Shown here piece by piece: positions 54,280 through 62,679 of a DNA stretch of 64,000 nucleotides. The first letter of the stretch is position 1. Each line of letters starts with the position of its first letter. Source of the DNA: Pseudophaeobacter flagellatus (lineage in GTDB: Bacteria; Pseudomonadota; Alphaproteobacteria; Rhodobacterales; Rhodobacteraceae); assembly GCF_021228235.1 (NCBI RefSeq), contig NZ_JAJQRG010000005.1, forward strand, positions 124,001 through 188,000, given 5' to 3'. Position numbers and translations under genes: made by a program. Below the pieces are notes generated by a model, which was not told where the DNA came from, did no database searches, and was given only the letters and a program-made list of their open reading frames with translations.

Positions 54280-55242
54280 ATGGCGTCTATTCGTAAGCTA
54301 AAATCAGGATACCGGGCCGAGGTTGCCCGCAATGGTATCCGAAAGTCAAAGGTATTTCTGACAAAGCAAGAGGCCAAAGATTGGGCTGCTCGGGCGGAAT
54401 ATGAGATACTGCACGGCGATAAGATCGCTGCCAAGCTGACATTGGGTGAGGTGTTCAACCGCTATGCGCGCGAGGTGTCGCCATCGAAACGCGGTCACAG
54501 GTGGGAAGTCATCAGGCTGGAGAAGTTTGGGCGAGACCCTATTGCCAAAATTCGCCTGGAGGATCTGTCTGCGAAGGATTTTGCCAAGTGGCGAGACCTG
54601 CGGCTGCAGGAGGTCGCCCCGGCAAGCGTTATTCGCGAAATGCAGCTCATGTCTTCGGTGTTGACTGTCGCGCGGCGCGATTGGGAGCTGATTTCAATAA
54701 ACCCCATCAGCGATGTCCGCAAGCCCTCCAAGCCTCAGCCGCGTGATCGATTGCCGACCTCTGCGGAGATTGAGGCAATGCAAATTAGTGCGGGGGAGGA
54801 TTTGAGCAAAGCCACGGCGCGGGCCTTTCATGCGTTTAAGTTCGCAATGGAAAGCGCCATGCGTGCTGGCGAGATTGCGGGGCTGAAATGGGATCGGGTG
54901 GATCTGGAACGGCGGGTGGCTCTTTTGGTGCATACCAAAAACGGCAGGCCTCGCGAGGTGCCGTTGTCGACCAGGGCTGTTGAGTTGCTAAGGGCGTTGC
55001 CGGATCTTGATCCGGTGTTTGGCCTTTCATCGCGTCAATTAGATGTCTTGTTTCGAAAGCTGAGGGATCGGTCGGCGGTCTCGGGCTTGACGTTTCATGA
55101 TTCCCGTCATGCCGCCATTACTGCACTGTCAACCAAGCTTGATGTGCTAGCGCTTGCCCGAATGGTGGGGCACACGGATTTGCGGCAGCTGCGGGTTTAT
55201 TACAATGAAAGCGCCGAAGAGCTGGCTAAGCGCCTGGATTAG
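54280..55242 (+). CDS. Phage-type tyrosine integrase
   Basis: 320 residues. It has an N-terminal arm-type binding region (MASIRKLKSGYRAEVARNG), a SAM-like core-binding domain (about 50-150) and a catalytic domain. The active residues are visible: the first arginine in ESAMRAGEIAGLKWDRVD, H-x-x-R in TFHDSRHAAITAL, the second histidine in MVGHTDLRQ and the nucleophile tyrosine in VYYNESAEEL. The position just after tRNA-Leu fits a left-end integrase of a prophage or island. It looks intact. Confidence 0.94.
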   Translation: MASIRKLKSGYRAEVARNGIRKSKVFLTKQEAKDWAARAEYEILHGDKIAAKLTLGEVFNRYAREVSPSKRGHRWEVIRLEKFGRDPIAKIRLEDLSAKDFAKWRDLRLQEVAPASVIREMQLMSSVLTVARRDWELISINPISDVRKPSKPQPRDRLPTSAEIEAMQISAGEDLSKATARAFHAFKFAMESAMRAGEIAGLKWDRVDLERRVALLVHTKNGRPREVPLSTRAVELLRALPDLDPVFGLSSRQLDVLFRKLRDRSAVSGLTFHDSRHAAITALSTKLDVLALARMVGHTDLRQLRVYYNESAEELAKRLD

Positions 55243-55672
55243 GTGCCAAAAGTTTTGTCACCTATGTCGGCTGTGCGCAAAAGTGGACTTTGCAAAGTTG
55301 TAGTCAGCGGAAGGTCGTGAGAGGCACAGACTGCACAGACCGAACCTTGGCGTTCGTGGTTTCGTGGCAGCGCACAGCCGTCGAAGCGGACCTTTCCCGT
55401 CAAGACACTAGAGAGCCGTAGGTCGGCCCAAGCAGTCTTGCAGCCTCCTTCAAATCAATGATTTTTTCACTTCGATCTCAACTGTTCGAACGAGGTTACC
55501 TTGGGATATTGGTATTAATCAGGTCCGTAATTCACGTCTGATGCCGACTTCGAGCCGCAAGCTCAAGATGCAGGGTTGCTTTGCCATCGCCAGTAGCCAT
55601 ATCGTTGCTATACTACTATTCACTTCCTAGGATTTTCACGGATTCAATATTGCAATAATTATCAGGTTGTAG
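55243..55672. other. Gene-free region between integrase and graspetide precursor gene
   Basis: 430 bases with no supported ORF. The first half, to about 55440, has short imperfect repeats and CAAAGT/CTTTGC-type words that look like non-coding debris. The second half becomes AT-rich and contains a candidate promoter (55605-55633) for the downstream cluster. Confidence 0.5.
55605..55633 (+). promoter_or_regulatory. Candidate sigma-70 promoter of the graspetide cluster
   Basis: TTGCTA (55605-55610) and TAGGAT (55628-55633), 17 bases apart, lie 40 bases before the precursor start. Each hexamer matches the consensus at four of six places. Confidence 0.4.
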
Positions 55673-56212
55673 ATGAGAACTGAGACACCCACCTCTCCGC
55701 CCGTGCTCCCCTTGCTGTTCCGCACTGCAACGCGGCGCGTGACGGGACCCGAGATTCCAGGCAACTACGATCCTGCCCTAGGCGTCTGGACAGTGGTCGC
55801 TGACGGCATGAGCCAGCCGATCATTACTACCGCCGAGGATGCACTGCTCGACATCAGGACTTCAACAAAGGTGGCAGCGGAAACCGACGACGAAGAGATC
55901 TTTGCCGATAGATCTCTCGGACGGCTTGCTGAAATAGTTACAAAGACGGAGACTTCGCAGGAGACAGATGATGAGCATATCAATGCATCTCAGCGCCTCG
56001 GGTTGCTCGCAGAGATTGTGACCAAAACCGCAATTCAGTCTGAAACTGACGATGAGGTTAACGAAGGTGTCCTCTCTGAGGATTTTGCCCGATCCTTTAT
56101 TTTGCCGGAGCTCGCGACTAAGACTGATGTTCAGAGAGAAAGCGATGATGAGATAAGCGCTGTTGGCATGGAACCTCACGTTCACCCTCGGGCGACCTAT
56201 AAGAATTACTAA
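55673..56212 (+). CDS. Putative multi-core graspetide precursor protein
   Basis: 179 residues, no signal peptide, strongly acidic C-terminal two thirds. Four copies of a 12-residue block are seen: 63-74 (TSTKVAAETDDE), 90-101 (TKTETSQETDDE), 117-128 (TKTAIQSETDDE) and 149-160 (TKTDVQRESDDE), spaced by 27, 27 and 32 residues. The consensus is T-[KS]-T-x4-E-[TS]-D-D-E. Between blocks a helix-like RLG-L-LAEIV motif recurs. Hydroxyl donors followed at fixed distance by acidic acceptors, repeated, are the hallmark of graspetide cores. The next gene encodes the matching ATP-grasp enzyme. Residues 1-60 would be the leader. Product structure is inferred, not shown. Confidence 0.78.
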   Translation: MRTETPTSPPVLPLLFRTATRRVTGPEIPGNYDPALGVWTVVADGMSQPIITTAEDALLDIRTSTKVAAETDDEEIFADRSLGRLAEIVTKTETSQETDDEHINASQRLGLLAEIVTKTAIQSETDDEVNEGVLSEDFARSFILPELATKTDVQRESDDEISAVGMEPHVHPRATYKNY

Positions 56213-56289
56213 ATTGGGTTATCGCTTCATTATTTGACTGAAAGCGAACACGGTGAAGAGAACCCAAATTTAATCAGAGAGCTTTTCCA

Positions 56290-57237
56290 TTGATATTACT
56301 GGTCACCAATAAGCGCGACATCACGACTGATTTCATTGTATTGGAGTTGAAGCGGCGAGAGATTCCCTTCTTTCGACTTAACAGTGAGGACTTGCCTCGT
56401 GCGATTGTCCGCTTTGAGCCGAAATCCGGGTGGGTGCTCCGCTTCGGCGATACAGTCCTGAAATTGTGTGAGGTGAAGGCTGGCTATTATCGGCGCCCTG
56501 GCGCTCCCGAAGTGCCCGAAGCCGCAGGAGATGCTGCAACTCGAGATTACATCGCCAACGAGTGGTCGGCGGTGCTTCGGTCTCTCTGGAATGCGCTCGA
56601 GGGCCGTTGGCTTAACTCACCGTTTGCCATCCTGCGCGCTGAGGACAAACCAAGGCAGCTCAGCGAGGCCTATGCGCTTGGATTTAGTGTTCCAGAGACA
56701 ATGATCGGCAACGATTTCAATGCGGCAGCCACTTTTATTGCAGAAGGGCCGGCGGTAGGAAAACCACTTCGCCACGCTCTCATCGAAACTGAACCAAACG
56801 GAGAGGTCCTGTTTACGCAGCGGCTTGGCACACTTGATGCCGATGATCGCGCCGCGGTGGCACTGGCTCCAGTCATTTATCAACGCGAGATCGCCAAAGC
56901 ACATGACCTTCGCGTAACTGTGATCGGGAGCAAGATATTCGCTGTCGCCATTCATTCGCAGCAGGAAGCGGAAACACAAGTTGATTGGCGCCGAGGCAGC
57001 CGGCTTGATCTTCCGCACGAGCTGGTCTCATTGCCCGATGAACTCGCGCACCGTTGCCTTTCTCTCACGAAAACTTTGGGCCTACGTTACGGCGCCATCG
57101 ATCTCATCCGCGACACTGCGGACCGTTATTGGTTTCTTGAAATTAACCCGAATGGGCAGTGGGCTTGGATTGAGCGCCGCACGGGAGCGATGCTCTCATC
57201 GGCGATCATCGACGAGATTATGAGCATCGCTGCATGA
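56290..57237 (+). CDS. ATP-grasp graspetide maturase (MvdC/MvdD-like)
   Basis: 315 residues from a TTG at 56290; the frame has a stop shortly upstream and no ATG or GTG between, so TTG is the only usual start. The signatures of the microviridin/graspetide ligase group are seen in order: ILLVTNKRDITTDFIVLEL at the start, YYRRP at 66-70, LNSPFAILRAEDKPRQL at 108-124, YQREIAKAHDLRVTVIG at 197-213, YGAIDLI near 267-273, and the metal and ATP motif FLEINPNGQWAWIE at 282-295. Such enzymes use ATP to make ester or amide links between Ser/Thr/Lys and Asp/Glu side chains of a precursor. The substrate is very probably the repeat protein upstream. Confidence 0.9.
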   Translation: MILLVTNKRDITTDFIVLELKRREIPFFRLNSEDLPRAIVRFEPKSGWVLRFGDTVLKLCEVKAGYYRRPGAPEVPEAAGDAATRDYIANEWSAVLRSLWNALEGRWLNSPFAILRAEDKPRQLSEAYALGFSVPETMIGNDFNAAATFIAEGPAVGKPLRHALIETEPNGEVLFTQRLGTLDADDRAAVALAPVIYQREIAKAHDLRVTVIGSKIFAVAIHSQQEAETQVDWRRGSRLDLPHELVSLPDELAHRCLSLTKTLGLRYGAIDLIRDTADRYWFLEINPNGQWAWIERRTGAMLSSAIIDEIMSIAA

Positions 57238-58076
57238 AACGGCTAAAATCTTTGAGAGAATGGTTGTGGCCGGTTCTCGAGCTCTTGCCTACAGACAAAG
57301 AGCAGGAAGAGGAGCGGCTTGCCCGCGACAAAAAGTCGATTGAGGCGCTCGAACTGAGTACGGCGAGCGACGCGGCAGTCGATGAGGCCCGGCGCTTCTC
57401 TGATGCCGAGGATGAGCGTCGGCGCGGTGCCGATCAGAAAGCTACCACCTATTTAGCTGTGGTGGCTGCACTCGTGCCTTTGATAGTGACGCTCGCGACG
57501 GCGGTCTGGGACAAGAAGATGGGCGCGGCTCCAACTTGGGTTAATATGCTCGGGTTGGGTGCAGCTGTGGCCTATGCGTCCAATGTAGGTGTCTGGGCCT
57601 TTCGGGTGCTGGAAGTCTCCATTACGTACCGTATTGGGGTCTCTGATCTTGTAAAGGCTTGGAAGAGTAGTGAACCCACTCAAGAACTCGCGCGGCAAGC
57701 GCTGCTTTGCGGCCGACTGAACCAAAAGGGGGTCAACACCAAGATCACCAACATCAAGATGGCGCATGCTTTTCTGCTGCGTGCCTATCTGACTTTCACA
57801 GCATTGCTGATGATCAACATCGTCTATTTTCTTGCAGCATCTCTTGCACCGGTTGCAAATGATGCGTTTGATTTTTGGGTGTCTCCGCCGCAGTCTGTTC
57901 TGGCCGTCAGGCGCAAAACTGCGCCGATGGAATGCTCTGGACAACTAGGCCACTTGGGCTGCATTGGACCGACACTATCTGGGTCGGCGGTGCGGGTTTT
58001 TCTACCGCGAGATTGCGAGGCGCAGATTTGTCTTCCGAGATGTACTTCGGAGTACTTTCCTGATGAAGGCAGATGA
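57234..58076 (+). CDS. Three-TM membrane protein coupled to the graspetide maturase
   Basis: 280 residues; its ATG overlaps the maturase stop (ATGA), so the two are translationally coupled. A charged, Glu/Arg-rich N-terminal part (20-68) probably forms a coiled coil. Predicted helices are at about 71-92, 103-127 and 179-206, and a C-terminal tail (about 215-280) holds five cysteines (EC, GC, DCEAQIC, RC). The layout of a charged helix, a TM pair, then an N-x-K-x-x-N-x-K-x-A helix before the last TM recalls SLATT-type membrane effectors, but this is an impression only. It could export, respond to or protect against the peptide. No ABC transporter or protease is present. Confidence 0.75.
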   Translation: MKRLKSLREWLWPVLELLPTDKEQEEERLARDKKSIEALELSTASDAAVDEARRFSDAEDERRRGADQKATTYLAVVAALVPLIVTLATAVWDKKMGAAPTWVNMLGLGAAVAYASNVGVWAFRVLEVSITYRIGVSDLVKAWKSSEPTQELARQALLCGRLNQKGVNTKITNIKMAHAFLLRAYLTFTALLMINIVYFLAASLAPVANDAFDFWVSPPQSVLAVRRKTAPMECSGQLGHLGCIGPTLSGSAVRVFLPRDCEAQICLPRCTSEYFPDEGR

Positions 58077-58388
58077 GGCGCAAGTAGTCCGCTCTTCCGC
58101 TCTTCCGCGCTTCTCGGGTCTTTGCATCAAATGCAGCTAAAGTCAGTATCCCGCCCGGTCGGCATGAGCGACCCCGGCGATCTGATAGAGCAGGCTGGAG
58201 GTCCGGTTTGGACTGGCTGCCGCTTTCTCGCGATGGGTGCCTGGTGCCGAAGCGTTGGGCCTGGGATGTCGCGTCGCCGCAAGTCAGTTTTGAGCCCAAG
58301 TTGACAGATGCTGAATCCAGTCATAATTGCAGCGAATCTCGCTGGCAGCATACTTGTCAGCACCCGGAAATACGGCTGATTCGCGTTC
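58077..58388. other. Gene-free region between convergent cargo genes
   Basis: 312 bases between the membrane protein gene and the facing hypothetical gene. It starts with a tandem CCGCTCTT repeat (about 58089-58108). Short ORFs on both strands have no start signals or recognisable product. No strong terminator was found. Confidence 0.45.
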
Positions 58389-59282
58389 CTATTTCTGCAA
58401 TTCCTTACTCAATTTCATTGCGTAGGAAACTTCGGGTATTACGCGTTCCGATCTGTTTGCACCAATAGTTTTAACTAGGGATTTTAGCGCGGCTTGAGCG
58501 CCGACCGCACCAGCAGGAACCAAGCCACCTGAAATGTATGCTGCTCCAATTGCTGGGACGCCATCTTTCCAAAATGAATATCCCGCCTGCCTCAATTGAC
58601 GAGCAGCCAGCGATGAGACTGCTTCCTCGAGAATTCTCGCCTTTGGCGCCAACTTGAAAGCGGCTTCGCTTTCCGCCCACCTAAGGACATCTATGTAGTC
58701 TCCATCTTTCAGCCGAAGATAGGATTGGTCAGCCAACTTGGCTACGACCTCAAGGTAGCCATGTCGCTCATCCTTCAGTTTTTCTTTTACTCGCTCAATT
58801 TCTTCGTCAGCAGCGAGTTCGAAGTTTACGTTGGGAAGCATGATATCTAACCCTACGGCCGCAAGGCAGAGAATTGCTGTCTGTGCGTTCAATCCACTAT
58901 CTTTAAGATGGGCTCGGTGAACTACCTCTGAAGTTGAAAGCACGAATTCCCGTTTAGGGACTGTAAGGCCTGACATAGTTCCGGTTTCGGAATCTGGTGT
59001 CCGTTCCCAAGCACCTTCTTTCAAATAAACTAATGTCGGCATCTCCAGTGACTTTTCGTCACCCGGGTCCAGGTCATGTTGTTTGAGTATCGGTTTCAGT
59101 TCTTCCGGGATTCGCTTCGGGTCGACACCCATCCCGCTGAGAACATCTCGTTTTGCCCATTCCGAGTTGAGATAAAAGACGGCTGGCGTTGCTTCGTCAG
59201 CTACAAACCGAACACAACTTATGAATCGCTTATTCGGCGGACCATTTTTTTCGTTTATGTCCAATGCGGCTTTGTAAAACAC
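58389..59282 (-). CDS. Hypothetical protein, island cargo
   Basis: 297 residues from a GTG at 59282, chosen because GGGAGG ends 6 bases upstream; a TTG at 59306 is the alternative. I do not recognise the family. The protein is mainly soluble: a beta-rich first part (FISCVRFVADEATPAVFYL), a helical charged middle (EEIERVKEKLKDERHGYLEVVAKL) and a small, glycine/alanine-rich hydrophobic stretch (AYISGGLVPAGAVGAQAALKSLV, about 251-273) that might insert in a membrane. Lower GC than the core genes suggests transfer. It faces the graspetide cluster and may be separate cargo. Confidence 0.7.
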   Translation of the reverse strand: MFYKAALDINEKNGPPNKRFISCVRFVADEATPAVFYLNSEWAKRDVLSGMGVDPKRIPEELKPILKQHDLDPGDEKSLEMPTLVYLKEGAWERTPDSETGTMSGLTVPKREFVLSTSEVVHRAHLKDSGLNAQTAILCLAAVGLDIMLPNVNFELAADEEIERVKEKLKDERHGYLEVVAKLADQSYLRLKDGDYIDVLRWAESEAAFKLAPKARILEEAVSSLAARQLRQAGYSFWKDGVPAIGAAYISGGLVPAGAVGAQAALKSLVKTIGANRSERVIPEVSYAMKLSKELQK

Positions 59283-59670
59283 TGTTGGCCCTCCCGAATG
59301 TTGCAATCCTGACTATAACAATCTCAAAAGTCTGAACAGTGTCCGTTTCATGCCTGTCAAGTTGGTTGGCCGCAAAGGAAAGAAAGGCAGCTTTGTCCCG
59401 CATCCCCGGCGTTCGAAGGTGGTCGGCGGCTGCGCCTGCGGCGAAGGTCAGCTCTTCCTTGTGCGCCTGCCGCATGGATCGCTCGCCATGTCGCCAGATC
59501 CGCCCACTTTGCAAAGGTCGCTATCTGCGCTTCGCTGCCTCTGGTGCTGACTGCAGCATCAGCCAGAGCCGCCGCCGCTTGCTGAATGGCAGCTTTCGGG
59601 AAACCCGTCGCACATGCAGCGGAGATTTCGCTGCACCTCGAATGAATGTCGTGTTTGGGCTGATTGCTAC
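59283..59670. other. Gene-free region, possibly a dispersed non-coding element
   Basis: 388 bases. Reading frames exist on both strands but they are arginine/serine/alanine-rich with no start signals. Sequence from about 59370 to 59650 (words such as CAAAGGTCGCTATCTGCG and GCAGCTTTCGGG) is in the style of dispersed non-coding elements I recall from Roseobacter genomes; this is from memory and not verified. Confidence 0.4.
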
Positions 59671-60039
59671 CTACGCTAAAGCGCGATAGCGTCCGGGGCC
59701 CGCATACTCAGACAGCCCGATCAGAGAAAAAATGCCCCCGATGGTAGTAAAATTGCAGCTCCCCTCTTTGCTACAGGCAGGAAGGTGGACGTCGAACCAC
59801 GAACGCTTGAATTCGCCCGATTGCATCAGTTGTTCAAATGCCTTGCGAAATTCTTCGATGGTCACACCCTTCTTGTGGGGATTGGTTGGTATTTGGTGGT
59901 TGGGTATTTGGTAGATTAGTGCCGGGGACCTTCTCCTTATCCCCCACCTTGCGATCTCAGCTTGTCCAGATTTCGGTTTGGGTATTAGAGTGCCAACTGG
60001 AAGCTCTTTGATCAGGAAAATAGCTTCGTTGAAGTTCAT
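59671..60039 (-). CDS. Hypothetical phage-region protein
   Basis: 122 residues from the ATG at 60039 (GGGAGAAAC upstream). The first part is polar (NFNEAIFLIKELPVGTLIPKPKSGQAEI); the middle has GVTIEEFRKAFEQLMQSGEFKRSWF, and the end is hydrophobic (TTIGGIFSLIGLSEYAGPGRYR). The latter two are reminiscent of small conserved phage proteins. No function is assigned. It is the last gene of the leftward phage-type run. Confidence 0.6.
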   Translation of the reverse strand: MNFNEAIFLIKELPVGTLIPKPKSGQAEIARWGIRRRSPALIYQIPNHQIPTNPHKKGVTIEEFRKAFEQLMQSGEFKRSWFDVHLPACSKEGSCNFTTIGGIFSLIGLSEYAGPGRYRALA

Positions 60040-60193
60040 TGCTGTTTCTCCCTTGATGCAAATGCTTCAATCTGATCGACCTTAGACACGGTTCATTTGG
60101 ACGGCAAGACGCTGGTTCTGAGAGGTCCGCTTCGGGCTGGCCGTAGCCATTCATCTGTGGCGGGCATGGAATTGTGAAGGATAGGGCCAGCAC

Positions 60194-60424
60194 CTAGCTA
60201 TCGAGATTTTTGACCAGCCCCTTGTTGCGTTCCAGTTTTCCATCTCTGACCCAGCGGCGGACTGTCGCTTCAGACTTTCCCGCCTTTTGGGCGTATTCCG
60301 CGACTGTGATCCACTTAGCCGGCGGACTGATTTTGGAAGATAGGAGTAGCTTCTTGATCTCGGTCAGTTCATTCTGGAGACGTGAAAGGGCGTCAGCATC
60401 TACTGCAATAAGTTGCTGTGTCAT
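60194..60424 (-). CDS. Small HTH protein (excisionase/MerR-like helix-turn-helix)
   Basis: 76 residues. An N-terminal helix (LSRLQNELTEIKKLLLSS) is followed by an HTH of the helix_turn_helix_17/excisionase type: WITVAEYAQKAGKSEATVRRWVRDGKL (about 43-69). Such proteins act as phage excision factors or small regulators. In the left part of an island near an integrase, an excisionase role is a fair guess. Confidence 0.75.
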   Translation of the reverse strand: MTQQLIAVDADALSRLQNELTEIKKLLLSSKISPPAKWITVAEYAQKAGKSEATVRRWVRDGKLERNKGLVKNLDS

Positions 60425-60472
60425 TGTTGGTTCCTGGTTCGCGCTGCAGTAACAGCTGGGGTGGTTGTCGTG

Positions 60473-61132
60473 TCAGGCGGTAAATTTGTGATCTCTGGCA
60501 TAGTTACCCCATTGGCTGGCCATTGCGCTGGCAATGCCGGGGAAGGTCTTGCTGCGGATCTGCCAGCGGAGTTCGCCCGGTGGCGCGCGGTGGATAGCTG
60601 ACCAGTGCTTGTGGGCTTCCGTGCCTTTCGCTGGCGGCGTCAGCTTGTTGGTGGGGGTGAGCTTGGGCAGGCCACGCAGATAGAGCCCGGTCGACTTGAA
60701 GGCAGGCTCCCCAAACCACCAGGGCTGCACATGTTGGGTAGCGGGCTGAAAGTTCTCAATCCGCTGTTTTGCATGTTTGTGCATCACGGGGTTTTCCACC
60801 GCTACGCGCGCGATCGGCGCATTCCAGCAGGCTGAAAACAGCGCGGCACCTTCATCGAGATCCGCCCACATCTCTGCCAGGCTGCGCCCCTTTGGCGGCT
60901 GGTGCAGCCAGCGCACCCCGCTATTGCACAGCCGGGTGCAGGGCGGGTGCATCACGGCGAGCAGATCCCAGCCCATATTCAGTACCTCGCGCACGTCGCA
61001 TTGCATATGGCGGTTGCTGCGGTCCTGTGCGGGCAGCAGATCGCAGGACCATGCGTCATGGCCGCGATCGAGAAAGGCGCGGCGCACCTCGCCGCTGGTT
61101 TCGCAGCCGATAAGAACTTTTAGCTGTTTCAT
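60473..61132 (-). CDS. Phage DNA cytosine methyltransferase-like protein
   Basis: 219 residues with GGAG before the ATG. KVLIGCETSGEVRRAFLDRGHDAWSCDLLPA is a Rossmann-like SAM-binding start with the Asp ligand, and VMHPPCTRLCNSG holds the Pro-Cys catalytic motif region of C5 methyltransferases. VAVENPVMHKHAK corresponds to the E-N-V motif. Proteins of this short type occur in phages, where they may modify DNA or be truncated relatives; activity is unproven and no restriction partner is present. Confidence 0.75.
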   Translation of the reverse strand: MKQLKVLIGCETSGEVRRAFLDRGHDAWSCDLLPAQDRSNRHMQCDVREVLNMGWDLLAVMHPPCTRLCNSGVRWLHQPPKGRSLAEMWADLDEGAALFSACWNAPIARVAVENPVMHKHAKQRIENFQPATQHVQPWWFGEPAFKSTGLYLRGLPKLTPTNKLTPPAKGTEAHKHWSAIHRAPPGELRWQIRSKTFPGIASAMASQWGNYARDHKFTA

Positions 61133-61199
61133 GGTGGCTCCTGGTTTCTGTCGATGCCCCCTCGGGTGATGAGGGGGCAGAAAGAGAAATCAGGCGGGC

Positions 61200-62192
61200 T
61201 TAGCTGGCTTCTGGGCTGCCGTAGAAAAGCGGCAGCTCTGTGCCTTCCTGGGCCTGTTCAACGGCTTCGCGGTATGCGGCTTCAAAGTATTTCTCAGGAT
61301 TGAAAACCGTCATGATGAACTTCACGGTGCTGCCACTTTTACGGTAGCGAAAGCGCACGGCCATGCGGTAGGGAACGCCGCCACGGAAAACGGGAATGGC
61401 GATGATGATCAGATTGGGAATTTGCAGCGGTGCGCCCTCGGCGTCCTTATGCTCGTTCATGAAATTGATCTGGGATTCGCCGGTGTCTCGGTTGGTGCTG
61501 ACCTTCAGGTCGCTGGTCTCAAACACCTGAAACTGTCGGCTCATCTGCAGCAGCTGGTGCAGCTGGCCAAAACGGCCTTCGATTTTGTCTGCAGTTTCGA
61601 TCAGGCGGTTTTCCCAGCCTTGGTTCTTGTCAGATGCAGATCCTTTGATGATCGCGGGCGTTGGGTCCATGACCTCGGTGGCGTGGATCTCGATGAACTC
61701 GCCCATCTCATCCTTGGCCAGTGCCTCGCCTGAGATCTTCATCCAGGCCTTCCATTCGTCTGACAAGGGGAAGCTGTAGATTGCCTTGTGGTGGCAATGG
61801 CGCGCTGTTGCATCGCCAGTGACGGACATAGGATCGATCGCGCCGCCCGCGTGGTAATCCGCAATGCAGGTCAGTTTGGGGGCTGTCATATCTGCGCGCG
61901 CAAACAGGGCAGAGGTTTCGCCTTTGAACCGGTTGGCCCAGTCGATCAGGCTTTGCAGATCTTCCAGTTGCGCGGTGCCCTTGCGGCGGCTTGGTTTCAG
62001 ATACTCGGCTGCGGCGCGGATCTCGCCTGTCAGGTTCTTGGTGTCGCGGTGCTTTGGGCTGCTGATGATGGCGGGTTTGGTCAGGTCCAGTGCATCTGGC
62101 AAGGTGACTGGAGTGTGATTGCCGATTTCTTCCATGACCTTGCGCATGGTTTCAGCCGGGTTTTGCATTACGTCTGGAACGTCATATGCCAT
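61200..62192 (-). CDS. DUF2303 family phage protein (YfdQ-like)
   Basis: 330 residues. The pattern GEIRAAAEYLKPSRRKG, IADYHAGGAIDPMSVTGDATARHCHHKAIYSFPLSDEWKAW and FRGGVPYRMAVRFRYRKSG matches DUF2303/YfdQ, found in many prophages near recombination or early genes. Its biochemical function is unknown. AAGGAAAA precedes the ATG. It supports the reading of this run as a phage early region. Confidence 0.87.
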   Translation of the reverse strand: MAYDVPDVMQNPAETMRKVMEEIGNHTPVTLPDALDLTKPAIISSPKHRDTKNLTGEIRAAAEYLKPSRRKGTAQLEDLQSLIDWANRFKGETSALFARADMTAPKLTCIADYHAGGAIDPMSVTGDATARHCHHKAIYSFPLSDEWKAWMKISGEALAKDEMGEFIEIHATEVMDPTPAIIKGSASDKNQGWENRLIETADKIEGRFGQLHQLLQMSRQFQVFETSDLKVSTNRDTGESQINFMNEHKDAEGAPLQIPNLIIIAIPVFRGGVPYRMAVRFRYRKSGSTVKFIMTVFNPEKYFEAAYREAVEQAQEGTELPLFYGSPEAS

Positions 62193-62242
62193 TTGGTTTT
62201 CCTTTGGCGGTAGGTTGGGTGGGGTGGCGAATGCGCGGCTGT

Positions 62243-62659
62243 TTAATCCACGTCTCGGATTTCGCCGGTTTCAGGGTCGTAGTCGGTGACATCGCGCGGT
62301 TGGTGCATCTGCTTCATGAAGGGGCTGTAGAGTGTCAGTTCGCCCTTATCGTTGATGAAGGCGGCGGCGCTGGATGGGGGTTTCTTTGGCCCTTTGAAAT
62401 TGGCCGTTGCGCCCATCGCCACATCGCCGGAATTGCCCAGGGCGTAGTTCAGGGTGATGGTCATGCTGCCGCTGCAGCCCTTGGCGCCATGATCGGCCTT
62501 GTGTTCCAGCAGGTCGATCTGCAGCTGGCGATGGTCTGTCATCAGCTGCTGCAGAAAGTCACCGCTATCAAACAGCGACAGGATCTGTTCGATCGAGCGC
62601 ATTTTGTAGGGATCGTTTGGTTCCGGCTTGGTCATGGCGGGGGGCAGGTGAGCGGTCAT
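62243..62659 (-). CDS. Hypothetical phage protein
   Basis: 138 residues from the ATG at 62659 (a GTG just before it is the alternative), AAAGGAA upstream. The segment RSIEQILSLFDSGDFLQQLMTDHRQLQIDLLEHK and the strand-like SMTITLNYALGN ... FINDKGELTLYSPFMKQMH look conserved. I do not recognise a named family. It sits directly upstream of the DUF2303 gene on the same strand, the place often held by a small partner of that family. Confidence 0.68.
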   Translation of the reverse strand: MTAHLPPAMTKPEPNDPYKMRSIEQILSLFDSGDFLQQLMTDHRQLQIDLLEHKADHGAKGCSGSMTITLNYALGNSGDVAMGATANFKGPKKPPSSAAAFINDKGELTLYSPFMKQMHQPRDVTDYDPETGEIRDVD

Positions 62660-62679
62660 CACTTGAGGTTCCTTTCGGG

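Noticed and set aside
59339-59689. 116-codon plus-strand ORF in the island
   Set aside because: It is Arg/Ser/Ala-rich, has no ribosome site and overlaps the phage-type gene at 59671; the region looks non-coding.
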